From NCBI GenBank assembly GCA_964036275.1, contig OZ038435.1, forward strand, positions 12,873,634 to 12,937,633: a DNA stretch of 64,000 nt. The letters are read 5' to 3'. Both the position numbers and the translations under genes were made by a program. The DNA is from Litoditis marina. Taxonomy: Eukaryota > Nematoda > Chromadorea > Rhabditida > Rhabditidae. Below the pieces are notes generated by a model that was not told where the DNA came from, did no database searches, and saw only the letters and a program-made list of their open reading frames with translations. Below, piece by piece: positions 52,101-64,000 of the stretch (positions within the stretch are counted from its first letter, which is position 1; each line of letters opens with the position of its first letter).

Positions 52101-55100
52101 CAAACAGAAAACGTAAATAAACCTCAAATGAAGTAACTAATGAGTGTAAATATCCTAAATAAAGTACCTTATGACGTTTTGAGTTAAACCTCTTATAACT
52201 TTGATGACGTATCTAACCCATGACGTCATTTAATTGATTTACATACCTTTCCGGACGGACAAAGATCTCCGGTGATAGAAGCACAGCAGAAATATCTGTT
52301 CTTGAGGGCGTGGAATCGACATAGATAGTTGGATGGACACGAGCCCTCAACGTTGATAAGACATTCCCGCACGGACATATCAACGGCATTCACGTAGGCC
52401 TTTTCGCCCTCGGGGCACACTTCTGTAAAGATAGTTTTTGTAGTTTAATGTATTTGTAGTTTCATGCTGTATTGATTGATAGTATAATATAGTAGAACAG
52501 TGTCTTATAAATTTCTCAGTTAGCCCTCGGGGCACACTTCTGCAAAGGGGAGGGGCTTAGTGATGTTACAGGGGACGGAAGAAAGGTTTTATAGTTTGAT
52601 GTAGTAAGAACAGTTCGTCATTGTATCACTTCTGTATTCAAGAATTTCATACGTCATTGTAGGTTGTCAAGGTGGAAATTCATTTCAACTAGGAGCTAAA
52701 ACCGTATAGTTTCTGCACCGAAAACTGTCCATCAAAACACCAAAAGATCAAAAAAGTTGGTCAAAGTCGAACTAACCCATATTCGTAGCTCCGCAACAGA
52801 CGCTGTTTCCACTCAGTTGATCGTAGGTACATCCAAAGTTGGTTGGACAACTGTTGGAGAGAGCGGCGTTGCACTCGTAGGGCAGGTTGGTGTTGGGGTT
52901 CACGTAGGCGACGTCTCCGGGGGTACAGGCGGCCGACAGACAGAAGTTGTTGCACTGCTCCAGGGTGGCGAAGTTGTTCAGGTTGCCGCTGCAGCCGTTG
53001 TATGTGAACTGCGTGCACTCCTTCGTCACGATGTTGAAGTAGAATCTGGAAGAGGTTTTCATATAGTACGGTCGTGTGGACGTAAAACTTCTGAAACTCA
53101 ATTTGCATTCAATCGAGAGTGATTGGATGATTCAGTGAATGTTCTCATGGATTAGAATCTTGAAGATTCATATCAAAAGGAGTAGGGGAAGTTGTTTTTA
53201 TCAGCGATTTACCCATTCCTTACCGATTAAAGGAGACCGGAACACAACTTGAGCAGAGGTTTTGTTTCCTGCTGCTTTTAACTGTATTTATTTCAGAGAG
53301 CACAGATAACTCGTATATTAGTTTGATCAGTCCACGTGACAAAAAAGTAGGATAGAGCAGCTTCAAGAGAAACCATGTTGCTCTCCGGTCTCCTTTAATA
53401 ACATATTCCGCGAATTGAAGCGGACTTATGTCGTTGAGTTTTTAGTTATTTGGAGTTATTGTTATTGAGAGATTCGGGTCAGATTCTAATCCCGCTCCAA
53501 TCGAACTACCGTACCTGGAGGCGGCTGAGCTGGAGCACGAGCTGCCCTGCTGCGGTGGCAGGGAACAGATGTAACTGCGAGTGGGACAGCAGCGGTTGAC
53601 GACACTGGCTCCCGAGTTGACCGAGGTACACTCGTGCGTGTCCGGGCAAATCTAGAAAAAGTGGGATAATTAATGAGGTCATTTTTCTTTCAAGACACAA
53701 GTTTAGAACTCTTGACGCTCTAAGGGGTGTTTATATCTATTTGTTACTCTAAACCGGTTATTCAGCTATTGTTCATTCCGCCTGGTTTTATGTTCAGAGG
53801 AATAATTTTAGTGAGCTAAGATAGTGTTTGTTTGGTAATCGAGGCCTGAATTTTCAAGTGGTTAGTTTCTAGGAATATTTCCATCCTTTACGTACCTGAC
53901 TAGCGGAGCAGACCATCAGCTGACCATGCTCATTTCTCTCGGGGGTGCCTCCGTTGGGACATCCTGAAAGTCGCTATTAATAATATGTATTACAAATGTA
54001 TTTTGTTCAAATACGTAACCTAATGTATCAGATGTATAGGTTGTTGGCAAATCTATCAATTTTCATTCACATTTAGCTTGCGACAGTGGAGTGCTACTCT
54101 GTTTTGTGTCTGAGGGTGATTGCGAAATAGAGCCAATTGAACTATGGTTGTTTCGAGTTTGGCCCGTTCCTAGGACGACCCGCATGGTTCGAGAAGAGCT
54201 GGTTCGCGAAGAATCCCCCCCCCCCCCATTTATCGATTTATCGATTATCCGCCCCTCACCTCCGACGCCGCAGTAGCCCTCGCAATCGTCTCTGGTGGCG
54301 AAGTTGTTGCTGTTTCCGTCACATCCGTTGTACTGATACGACTCACATTCTTGCGACTGAGAGTTGTAGTAGTATCTGCAACGGAATGAAGTGCGTGTAG
54401 GTCAAATGTGAAATTTTGCCACACAATTGGATAAAGACATGATTGTGTTAGTTTGGAGTACGCTACACCTAGAAAGTTGCAATGTCGCGTTCCGCCTCAG
54501 GAATGTGAGTATTGATTGCATGTCGTCATTCATGCGAGTTGTATGTGAAAACGGATGGATCACTTAAACTGAACTAGAATTGTTTGTGACACTGAGTATT
54601 GATTTTTCAGCTGTCTCCAAATTCTGTAATTACCTGTACGAGGATCCGGAGCCACAGGTAACTCCCTTGTGGGGAGAAAGGGTACAGGTGTAGGCTGAAA
54701 TGCTCCATAGTTATAAGACTGCATTCAAGTTTACAGAAGTGTTCAATTCGCGTTTTGTTTAGACGAATAGCTGTTTGACCATCTCGTTTTTTTTTCTGAA
54801 ATTCATGTAATTCGAGCGGGTAAATAGTTTAGCTCCTTGTATGTACGTGAATTTTTGATATAATGTTCCTAGAAAACGCAGAAGTGAGGCACTTCATATA
54901 ATACTACTGCTATCCCTACTCACCCTTGGTAGGACAGCATCCCCAGACGTATCCGTCGAAGTAGCATTCGTAGTTGACCGGACACGCGTTGCCGGATCCG
55001 GAATTGGAGCAGACGTAGTAGTTTCCTTGATAGTCCTTGTACGCGTCTCCCTGAGGACATTGGGGCTCGGCTGAAATTATGGGTTTCATTTTTTGCAAAA

Positions 55101-58100
55101 TGTTTGCCTCAGGATGGACTCGAACCTGCTGACCGCTGGGTTACGGAGATCCTAACGATATTCATTTCGCTAAGAGTTCAACGATTTCCATGCACTTTGA
55201 GCACATTATCAATGGAAGCGAAACTGAGATGTTCAGTAACCTCTCGAAAAACGCATCAATACGTTAACAACGTGAGTTTCACGTGAAATAGACGTGATTC
55301 ACGTGAAAGTGACGTGATTCACGTGAAAGTGACGTGATTCACGTCAAAGTGACGTTATTCACGTGAAAGTGACGTGACTCGCGTATAATGTTCTCTAGTG
55401 AACATTAGCACCTCCACGACGTGAGTTTCAATTGAATTTTACGTGAAACTCACGTATGATGTTCTCGCACGTGTTCTGGCACTCGAGTAGTGTCTCGAAG
55501 TTGTTGTCATTTCCCTGGCAGCCCGTGTAGTCGAATATCTCACAGGCGCGCGTGATGGCGTTGTACCAATACCTAATAATTAAAAATAATAATCGAATTA
55601 ACAATTATAATAATTCATTATTTTGTATGGTGAGAAAAGATTTCAATTTGAAAAGAGCTATAAACTTGAGAAAAAGTGAGAGAAAAGCGTAAAATTCCAA
55701 CAGAAAACTTGATGATGCTGGATACTTACTCAAAGCCTCTAAAAGTAATACTACAACTTAACCCTAAACGTGAAAACTTGATGATGCTAGATAATTACTT
55801 AAAGCCGCTAGAAGTAATACTACAACTTAACCCTAAACGTGAAAACTTGATGATGCTAGATAATTACTTAAAGCCGCTAAAAGTAATACTACAACTTAAC
55901 CCTAAACGTGAAAACTTGATGATGCTAGATAGTTACTTAAAGCCGCTAAAAGTAATACTACAACTTAACCCTAAACGTGAAAACTTGATGATGCTAGATA
56001 GTTACTTAAAGCCGCTAAAAGTAATACTACAACTTAACCCTAAACGTGAAAACTTGATGATGCTAGATAGTTACTTAAAGCCGCTAAAAGTAATACTACA
56101 ACTTAACCCTAAACGTGAAAACTTGATGATGCTAGATAGTTACTTAAAGCCGCTAAAAGTAATACTACAACTTAACCCTAAACGTGAAAACTTGATGATG
56201 CTAGATAGTTACTTAAAGCCGCTAAAAGTAATACTACAACTTAACCCTAAACGTGAAAACTTGATGATGCTAGATAGTTACTTAAAGCCGCTAAAAGTAA
56301 TACTACAACTTAACCCTAAACGTGAAAACTTGATGATGCTAGATAATTACTTAAAGCCGCTAGAAGTAATACTACAACTTAACCCTAAACGTGAAAACTT
56401 GATGATGCTAGATAGTTACTTAAAGCCGCTAAAAGTAATACTACAACTTAACCCTAAACGTGAAAACTTGATGATGCTAGATAGTTACTTAAAGCCGCTA
56501 AAAGTAATACTACAACTTAACCCTAAACGTGAAAACTTGATGATGCTAGATAGTTACTTAAAGCCGCTAAAAGTAATACTACAACTTAACCCTAAACGTG
56601 AAAACTTGATGATGCTAGATAGTTACTTAAAGCCGCTAAAAGTAATACTACAACTTAACCCTAAACGTGAAAACTTGATGATGCTAGATAGTTACTTAAA
56701 GCCGCTAGAAGTAATACTACAACTTAACCCTAAACGTGAAAACTTGATGATGCTAGATAGTTACTTAAAGCCGCTAAAAGTAATACTACAACTTAACCCT
56801 AAACGTGAAAACTTGATGATGCTAGATAATTACTTAAAGCCGCTAGAAGTAATACTACAACTTAACCCTAAACGTGAAAACTTGATGATGCTAGATAATT
56901 ACTTAAAGCCGCTAGAAGTAATACTACAACTTAACCCTAAACGTGAAAACTTGATGATGCTAGATAGTTACTTAAAGCCGCTAAAAGTAATACTACAACT
57001 TAACCCTAAACGTGAAAACTTGATGATGCTAGATAGTTACTTAAAGCCGCTAAAAGTAATACTACAACTTAACCCTAAACGTGAAAACTTGATGATGCTA
57101 GATAGTTACTTAAAGCCGCTAAAAGTAATACTACAACTTAACCCTAAACGTGAAAACTTGATGATGCTAGATAGTTACTTAAAGCCGCTAAAAGTAATAC
57201 TACAACTTAACCCTAAACGTGAAAACTTGATGATGCTAGATAGTTACTTAAAGCCGCTAAAAGTAATACTACAACTTAACCCTAAACGTGAAAACTTGAT
57301 GATGCTAGATAGTTACTTAAAGCCGCTAGAAGTAATACTACAACTTAACCCTAAACGTGAAAACTTGATGATGCTAGATAGTTACTTAAAGCCGCTAAAA
57401 GTAATACTACAACTTAACCCTAAACGTGAAAACTTGATGATGCTAGATAATTACTTAAAGCCGCTAAAAGTAATACTACAACTTAACCCTAAACGTGAAA
57501 ACTTGATGATGCTAGATAGTTACTTAAAGCCGCTAAAAGTAATACTACAACTTAACCCTAAACGTGAAAACTTGATGATGCTAGATAGTTACTTAAAGCC
57601 GCTAAAAGTAATACTACAACTTAACCCTAAACGTGAAAACTTGATGATGCTAGATAGTTACTTAAAGCCGCTAGAAGTAATACTACAACTTAACCCTAAA
57701 CGTGAAAACTTGATGATGCTAGATAGTTACTTAAAGCCGCTAAAAGTAATACTACAACTTAACCCTAAACGTGAAAACTTGATGATGCTAGATAGTTACT
57801 TAAAGCCGCTAAAAGTAATACTACAACTTAACCCTAAACGTGAAAACTTGATGATGCTAGATAGTTACTTAAAGCCGCTAGAAGTAATACTACAACTTAA
57901 CCCTAAACGTGAAAACTTGATGATGCTAGATAGTTACTTAAAGCCGCTAAAAGTAATACTACAACTTAACCCTAAACGTGAAAACTTGATGATGCTAGAT
58001 AATTACTTAAAGCCGCTAAAAGTAATACTACAACTTAACCCTAAACGTGAAAACTTGATGATGCTAGATAGTTACTTAAAGCCGCTAAAAGTAATACTAC

Positions 58101-61100
58101 AACTTAACCCTAAACGTGAAAACTTGATGATGCTAGATAGTTACTTAAAGCCGCTAAAAGTAATACTACAACTTAACCCTAAACGTGAAAACTTGATGAT
58201 GCTAGATAGTTACTTAAAGCCGCTAGAAGTAATACTACAACTTAACCCTAAACGTGAAAACTTGATGATGCTAGATAGTTACTTAAAGCCGCTAAAAGTA
58301 ATACTACAACTTAACCCTAAACGTGAAAACTTGATGATGCTAGATAGTTACTTAAAGCCGCTAGAAGTAATACTACAACTTAACCCTAAACGTGAAAACT
58401 TGATGATGCTAGATAGTTACTTAAAGCCGCTAAAAGTAATACTACAACTTAACCCTAAACGTGAAAACTTGATGATGCTAGATAGTTACTTAAAGCCGCT
58501 AAAAGTAATACTACAACTTAACCCTAAACGTGAAAACTTGATGATGCTAGATAGTTACTTAAAGCCGCTAAAAGTAATACTACAACTTAACCCTAAACGT
58601 GAAAACTTGATGATGCTAGATAATTACTTAAAGCCGCTAAAAGTAATACTACAACTTAACCCTAAACGTGAAAACTTGATGATGCTAGATAGTTACTTAA
58701 AGCCGCTAAAAGTAATACTACAACTTAACCCTAAACGTGAAAACTTGATGATGCTAGATAGTTACTTAAAGCCGCTAGAAGTAATACTACAACTTAACCC
58801 TAAACGTGAAAACTTGATGATGCTAGATAGTTACTTAAAGCCGCTAAAAGTAATACTACAACTTAACCCTAAACGTGAAAACTTGATGATGCTAGATAGT
58901 TACTTAAAGCCGCTAGAAGTAATACTACAACTTAACCCTAAACGTGAAAACTTGATGATGCTAGATAGTTACTTAAAGCCGCTAAAAGTAATACTACAAC
59001 TTAACCCTAAACGTGAAAACTTGATGATGCTAGATAATTACTTAAAGCCGCTAGAAGTAATACTACAACTTAACCCTAAACGTGAAAACTTGATGATGCT
59101 AGATAGTTACTTAAAGCCGCTAAAAGTAATACTACAACTTAACCCTAAACGTGAAAACTTGATGATGCTAGATAGTTACTTAAAGCCGCTAAAAGTAATA
59201 CTACAACTTAACCCTAAACGTGAAAACTTGATGATGCTAGATAGTTACTTAAAGCCGCTAAAAGTAATACTACAACTTAACCCTAAACGTGAAAACTTGA
59301 TGATGCTAGATAGTTACTTAAAGCCGCTAGAAGTAATACTACAACTTAACCCTAAACGTGAAAACTTGATGATGCTAGATAGTTACTTAAAGCCGCTAAA
59401 AGTAATACTACAACTTAACCCTAAACGTGAAAACTTGATGATGCTAGATAATTACTTAAAGCCGCTAGAAGTAATACTACAACTTAACCCTAAACGTGAA
59501 AACTTGATGATGCTAGATAGTTACTTAAAGCCGCTAAAAGTAATACTACAACTTAACCCTAAACGTGAAAACTTGATGATGCTAGATAGTTACTTAAAGC
59601 CGCTAAAAGTAATACTACAACTTAACCCTAAACGTGAAAACTTGATGATGCTAGATAGTTACTTAAAGCCGCTAAAAGTAATACTACAACTCAACCCTAA
59701 ACGTGAAAACTTGATGATGCTAGATAGTTACTTAAAGCCGCTAAAAGTAATACTACAACTTAACCCTAAACGTGAAAACTTGATGATGCTAGATAATTAC
59801 TTAAAGCCGCTAAAAGTAATACTACAACTTAACCCTAAACGTGAAAACTTGATGATGCTAGATAGTTACTTAAAGCCGCTAAAAGTAATACTACAACTTA
59901 ACCCTAAACGTGAAAACTTGATGATGCTAGATAGTTACTTAAAGCCGCTAAAAGTAATACTACAACTTAACCCTAAACGTGAAAACTTGATGATGCTAGA
60001 TAGTTACTTAAAGCCGCTAAAAGTAATACTACAACTTAACCCTAAACGTGAAAACTTGATGATGCTAGATAGTTACTTAAAGCCGCTAAAAGTAATACTA
60101 CAACTTAACCCTAAACGTGAAAACTTGATGATGCTAGATAGTTACTTAAAGCCGCTAAAAGTAATACTACAACTTAACCCTAAACGTGAAAACTTGATGA
60201 TGCTAGATAATTACTTAAAGCCGCTAGAAGTAATACTACAACTTAACCCTAAACGTGAAAACTTGATGATGCTAGATAATTACTTAAAGCCGCTAGAAGT
60301 AATACTACAACTTAACCCTAAACGTGAAAACTTGATGATGCTAGATAGTTACTTAAAGCCGCTAAAAGTAATACTACAACTTAACCCTAAACGTGAAAAC
60401 TTGATGATGCTAGATAGTTACTTAAAGCCGCTAAAAGTAATACTACAACTTAACCCTAAACGTGAAAACTTGATGATGCTAGATAGTTACTTAAAGCCGC
60501 TAAAAGTAATACTACAACTTAACCCTAAACGTGAAAACTTGATGATGCTAGATAGTTACTTAAAGCCGCTAAAAGTAATACTACAACTTAACCCTAAACG
60601 TGAAAACTTGATGATGCTAGATAATTACTTAAAGCCGCTAGAAGTAATACTACAACTTAACCCTAAACGTGAAAACTTGATGATGCTAGATAATTACTTA
60701 AAGCCGCTAGAAGTAATACTACAACTTAACCCTAAACGTGAAAACTTGATGATGCTAGATAGTTACTTAAAGCCGCTAAAAGTAATACTACAACTTAACC
60801 CTAAACGTGAAAACTTGATGATGCTAGATAGTTACTTAAAGCCGCTAAAAGTAATACTACAACTTAACCCTAAACGTGAAAACTTGATGATGCTAGATAG
60901 TTACTTAAAGCCGCTAAAAGTAATACTACAACTTAACCCTAAACGTGAAAACTTGATGATGCTAGATAATTACTTAAAGCCGCTAGAAGTAATACTACAA
61001 CTTAACCCTAAACGTGAAAACTTGATGATGCTAGATAGTTACTTAAAGCCGCTAAAAGTAATACTACAACTTAACCCTAAACGTGAAAACTTGATGATGC

Positions 61101-63932
61101 TAGATAATTACTTAAAGCCGCTAGAAGTAATACTACAACTTAACCCTAAACGTGAAAACTTGATGATGCTAGATAGTTACTTAAAGCCGCTAGAAGTAAT
61201 ACTACAACTTAACCCTAAACGTGAAAACTTGATGATGCTAGATAATTACTTAAAGCCGCTAGAAGTAATACTACAACTTAACCCTAAACGTGAAAACTTG
61301 ATGATGCTAGATAATTACTTAAAGCCGCTAGAAGTAATACTACAACTTAACCCTAAACGTGAAAACTTGATGATGCTAGATAGTTACTTAAAGCCGCTAA
61401 AAGTAATACTACAACTTAACCCTAAACGTGAAAACTTGATGATGCTAGATAGTTACTTAAAGCCGCTAAAAGTAATACTACAACTTAACCCTAAACGTGA
61501 AAACTTGATGATGCTAGATAGTTACTTAAAGCCGCTAAAAGTAATACTACAACTTAACCCTAAACGTGAAAACTTGATGATGCTAGATAATTACTTAAAG
61601 CCGCTAGAAGTAATACTACAACTTAACCCTAAACGTGAAAACTTGATGATGCTAGATAGTTACTTAAAGCCGCTAGAAGTAATACTACAACTTAACCCTA
61701 AACGTGAAAACTTGATGATGCTAGATAATTACTTAAAGCCGCTAGAAGTAATACTACAACTTAACCCTAAACGTGAAAACTTGATGATGCTAGATAATTA
61801 CTTAAAGCCGCTAGAAGTAATACTACAACTTAACCCTAAACGTGAAAACTTGATGATGCTAGATAGTTACTTAAAGCCGCTAAAAGTAATACTACAACTT
61901 AACCCTAAACGTGAAAACTTGATGATGCTAGATAGTTACTTAAAGCCGCTAAAAGTAATACTACAACTTAACCCTAAACGTGAAAACTTGATGATGCTAG
62001 ATAGTTACTTAAAGCCGCTAAAAGTAATACTACAACTTAACCCTAAACGTGAAAACTTGATGATGCTAGATAGTTACTTAAAGCCGCTAAAAGTAATACT
62101 ACAACTTAACCCTAAACGTGAAAACTTGATGATGCTAGATAATTACTTAAAGCCGCTAGAAGTAATACTACAACTTAACCCTAAACGTGAAAACTTGATG
62201 ATGCTAGATAATTACTTAAAGCCGCTAGAAGTAATACTACAACTTAACCCTAAACGTGAAAACTTGATGATGCTAGATAATTACTTAAAGCCGCTAAAAG
62301 TAATACTACAACTTAACCCTAAACGTGAAAACTTGATGATGCTAGATAGTTACTTAAAGCCGCTAAAAGTAATACTACAACTTAACCCTAAACGTGAAAA
62401 CTTGATGATGCTAGATAGTTACTTAAAGCCGCTAAAAGTAATACTACAACTTAACCCTAAACGTGAAAACTTGATGATGCTAGATAGTTACTTAAAGCCG
62501 CTAGAAGTAATACTACAACTTAACCCTAAACGTGAAAACTTGATGATGCTAGATAGTTACTTAAAGCCGCTAAAAGTAATACTACAACTTAACCCTAAAC
62601 GTGAAAACTTGATGATGCTAGATAGTTACTTAAAGCCGCTAAAAGTAATACTACAACTTAACCCTAAACGTGAAAACTTGATGATGCTAGATAGTTACTT
62701 AAAGCCGCTAGAAGTAATACTACAACTTAACCCTAAACGTGAAAACTTGATGATGCTAGATAGTTACTTAAAGCCGCTAGAAGTAATACTACAACTTAAC
62801 CCTAAACGTGAAAACTTGATGATGCTAGATAGTTACTTAAAGCCGCTAAAAGTAATACTACAACTTAACCCTAAACGTGAAAACTTGATGATGCTAGATA
62901 GTTACTTAAAGCCGCTAGAAGTAATACTACAACTTAACCCTAAACGTGAAAACTTGATGATGCTAGATAATTACTTAAAGCCGCTAGAAGTAATACTACA
63001 ACTTAACCCTAAACGTGAAAACTTGATGATGCTAGATAGTTACTTAAAGCCGCTAGAAGTAATACTACAACTTAACCCTAAACGTGAAAACTTGATGATG
63101 CTAGATAGTTACTTAAAGCCGCTAAAAGTAATACTACAACTTAACCCTAAACGTGAAAACTTGATGATGCTAGATAGTTACTTAAAGCCGCTAAAAGTAA
63201 TACTACAACTTAACCCTAAACGTGAAAACTTGATGATGCTAGATAATTACTTAAAGCCGCTAGAAGTAATACTACAACTTAACCCTAAACGTGAAAACTT
63301 GATGATGCTAGATAGTTACTTAAAGCCGCTAAAAGTAATACTACAACTTAACCCTAAACGTGAAAACTTGATGATGCTAGATAATTACTTAAAGCCGCTA
63401 AAAGTAATACTACAACTTAACCCTAAACGTGAAAACTTGATGATGCTAGATAGTTACTTAAAGCCGCTAAAAGTAATACTACAACTTAACCCTAAACGTG
63501 AAAACTTGATGATGCTAGATAGTTACTTAAAGCCGCTAGAAGTAATACTACAACTTAACCCTAAACGTGAAAACTTGATGATGCTAGATAGTTACTTAAA
63601 GCCGCTAGAAGTAATACTACAACTTAACCCTAAACGTGAAAACTTGATGATGCTAGATAGTTACTTAAAGCCGCTAAAAGTAATACTACAACTTAACCCT
63701 AAACGTGAAAACTTGATGATGCTAGATAATTACTTAAAGCCGCTAGAAGTAATACTACAACTTAACCCTAAACGTGAAAACTTGATGATGCTAGATAGTT
63801 ACTTAAAGCCGCTAGAAGTAATACTACAACTCAACCCTAAACGTTAAAAAAATAAGACAACAGTCAGTTGAACGTACCGTCTGACGGACTGCTTACAGTC
63901 GCCCAGACGAAGGGGTTGGGAGCAGATGGCTT
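46196..63932 (-). CDS. Large secreted Kunitz/lustrin/EB cysteine-rich protein (5' end off window)
   Basis: Twenty-three exons from 63932-63878 and 55572-55454 down to 46678-46590 and 46264-46196 (stop) join in phase to 1,002 residues. Domain order: Kunitz 1 (63932/55572), lustrin, Kunitz 2 (54694/54375), lustrin, Kunitz 3 (53651/53045), seven lustrin-type repeats (53045 to 50027), an EB-type block (49739 to 48959), then three lustrin-type repeats and a short cysteine-rich tail ending [10 protein letters not shown]. Lustrin repeats show CPxGY(S/E)C followed by CC, for example CPNGYSCQ. Each Kunitz domain has the six cysteines in normal spacing at the C-terminal half. Kunitz 1 has Lys after its second cysteine, the P1 position of inhibitors; Kunitz 2 has Gly and Kunitz 3 has Ser. 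Such nematode proteins are extracellular and often cuticle-associated; this role is inferred. The signal peptide and start lie beyond the window. Confidence 0.88.
47515..47792. repeat. Tandem duplication spanning an exon start
   Basis: A unit of about 121 bp starting GCAGAARTAGTCCTG occurs at 47515, 47636 and, partly, 47757. It copies the acceptor and first bases of the exon at 47527 into the intron, so the minus strand carries two extra CCAG|GACTATTTCTGC sites. Confidence 0.85.
51300..51350. repeat. CACGTGA motif cluster beside a donor
   Basis: Four ACGTGAA/TTCACGT motifs lie within 50 bases immediately inside the intron after the exon ending at 51351. Confidence 0.6.
52523..52547 (-). repeat. 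Duplicated exon start with acceptor
   Basis: A 25-base copy of the acceptor and first bases of the exon at 52422 (minus strand: TTTGCAGAAGTGTGCCCC) sits 117 bases upstream in the same intron. Confidence 0.75.
55271..55390. repeat. 20-bp tandem repeat with CACGTG cores
   Basis: GACGTGATTCACGTGAAAGT is repeated about five times (55291-55390, the last decayed), preceded by a related copy at 55271. It lies in the intron between exons 55572-55454 and 55070-54924 of the Kunitz/lustrin gene. Each unit holds a palindromic CACGTG-like centre. Confidence 0.9.
55703..63844 (+). repeat. Satellite array: 118 copies of a 69-bp unit
   Basis: Exactly 118 head-to-tail 69-bp units, in register from 55703 to 63844. 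The unit begins GAAAACTTGATGATGCTAGA and ends CTTAACCCTAAACGT. Units are almost identical except at two sites, AGT/AAT and AAA/GAA. The first unit is divergent and two units carry a T-to-C change (near 59691 and 63829). The array fills the intron (63877-55573) that splits Kunitz domain 1 of the minus-strand gene. One plus-strand frame is open throughout (55676-63847, 2,723 codons) because the unit is 23 codons long without a stop in that frame. The other five frames stop in every unit. Confidence 0.98.
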
Positions 63933-64000
63933 CTGGAAAAGGGATAAATGAAGAAGAGAAAATCAATAGATTGAAAAGTCAGACATTTTGATGAATCGTA

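Noticed and set aside
55703..63844. CRISPR-like array
   Set aside because: Units are contiguous 69-bp tandem copies without unique spacers, in an animal gene intron.
55703..63844. Telomere-like CCCTAA in the repeat unit
   Set aside because: It occurs once per 69-bp unit, not in tandem, so it is not telomeric.

Overview
The window is animal nuclear DNA, most likely from a nematode of the Caenorhabditis group. It is AT-rich and has many short introns ending in TTTCAG, possible trans-splice acceptors just upstream of start codons, a GLI-type zinc-finger gene that reads as the sex-determination regulator tra-1, DB-module and EB/lustrin/Kunitz secreted proteins, and dense short inverted-repeat elements. 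No prokaryotic features (operons, Shine-Dalgarno sites, CRISPR) are present. All exon chains were worked out by hand from splice signals, reading phase and family motifs.

Layout. (1) About 0.76-5.65 kb, minus strand: the 5' two thirds of a tra-1/GLI gene (11 coding exons, 449 codons, four of the expected five zinc fingers; the rest lies left of base 1). Q-rich candidate exons further upstream at 6.6, 8.2, 16.4 and 18.6 kb fit the reading phase and may give alternative N-termini. (2) About 8.2-38.9 kb: a gene-poor region holding MITE-type palindromes with target-site duplications, a tRNA-like repeat family, tandem repeats, long GA/CT microsatellites and G/C homopolymers. (3) 38.9-42.9 kb, plus strand: a secreted DB-module protein (206 aa). 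(4) 43.5-45.5 kb, plus strand: a NAT9-type N-acetyltransferase (194 aa) with a non-canonical GC-AG intron. (5) 46.2 kb to beyond the right edge, minus strand: a large secreted cysteine-rich protein (23 exons and 1,002 residues in view) alternating Kunitz and lustrin-type domains, then an EB-type block and more lustrin-type domains. (6) 55.70-63.84 kb: 118 head-to-tail copies of a 69-bp unit, lying inside one intron of that gene that splits a Kunitz domain. Its unit length is a multiple of three, so it carries an 8.2-kb open frame on the opposite strand.

The NAT9 and Kunitz/lustrin genes converge and share a compact two-way poly(A) signal region at 45.94 kb. The genes are functionally unrelated as far as can be seen: a transcription factor, an N-terminal acetyltransferase and two secreted cysteine-rich proteins. 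The most unusual item is the satellite array. It is nearly homogeneous, varies almost only at two binary sites, shows higher-order blocks of 7 and 8 units, and must be transcribed as intron RNA if the host gene is expressed across it.
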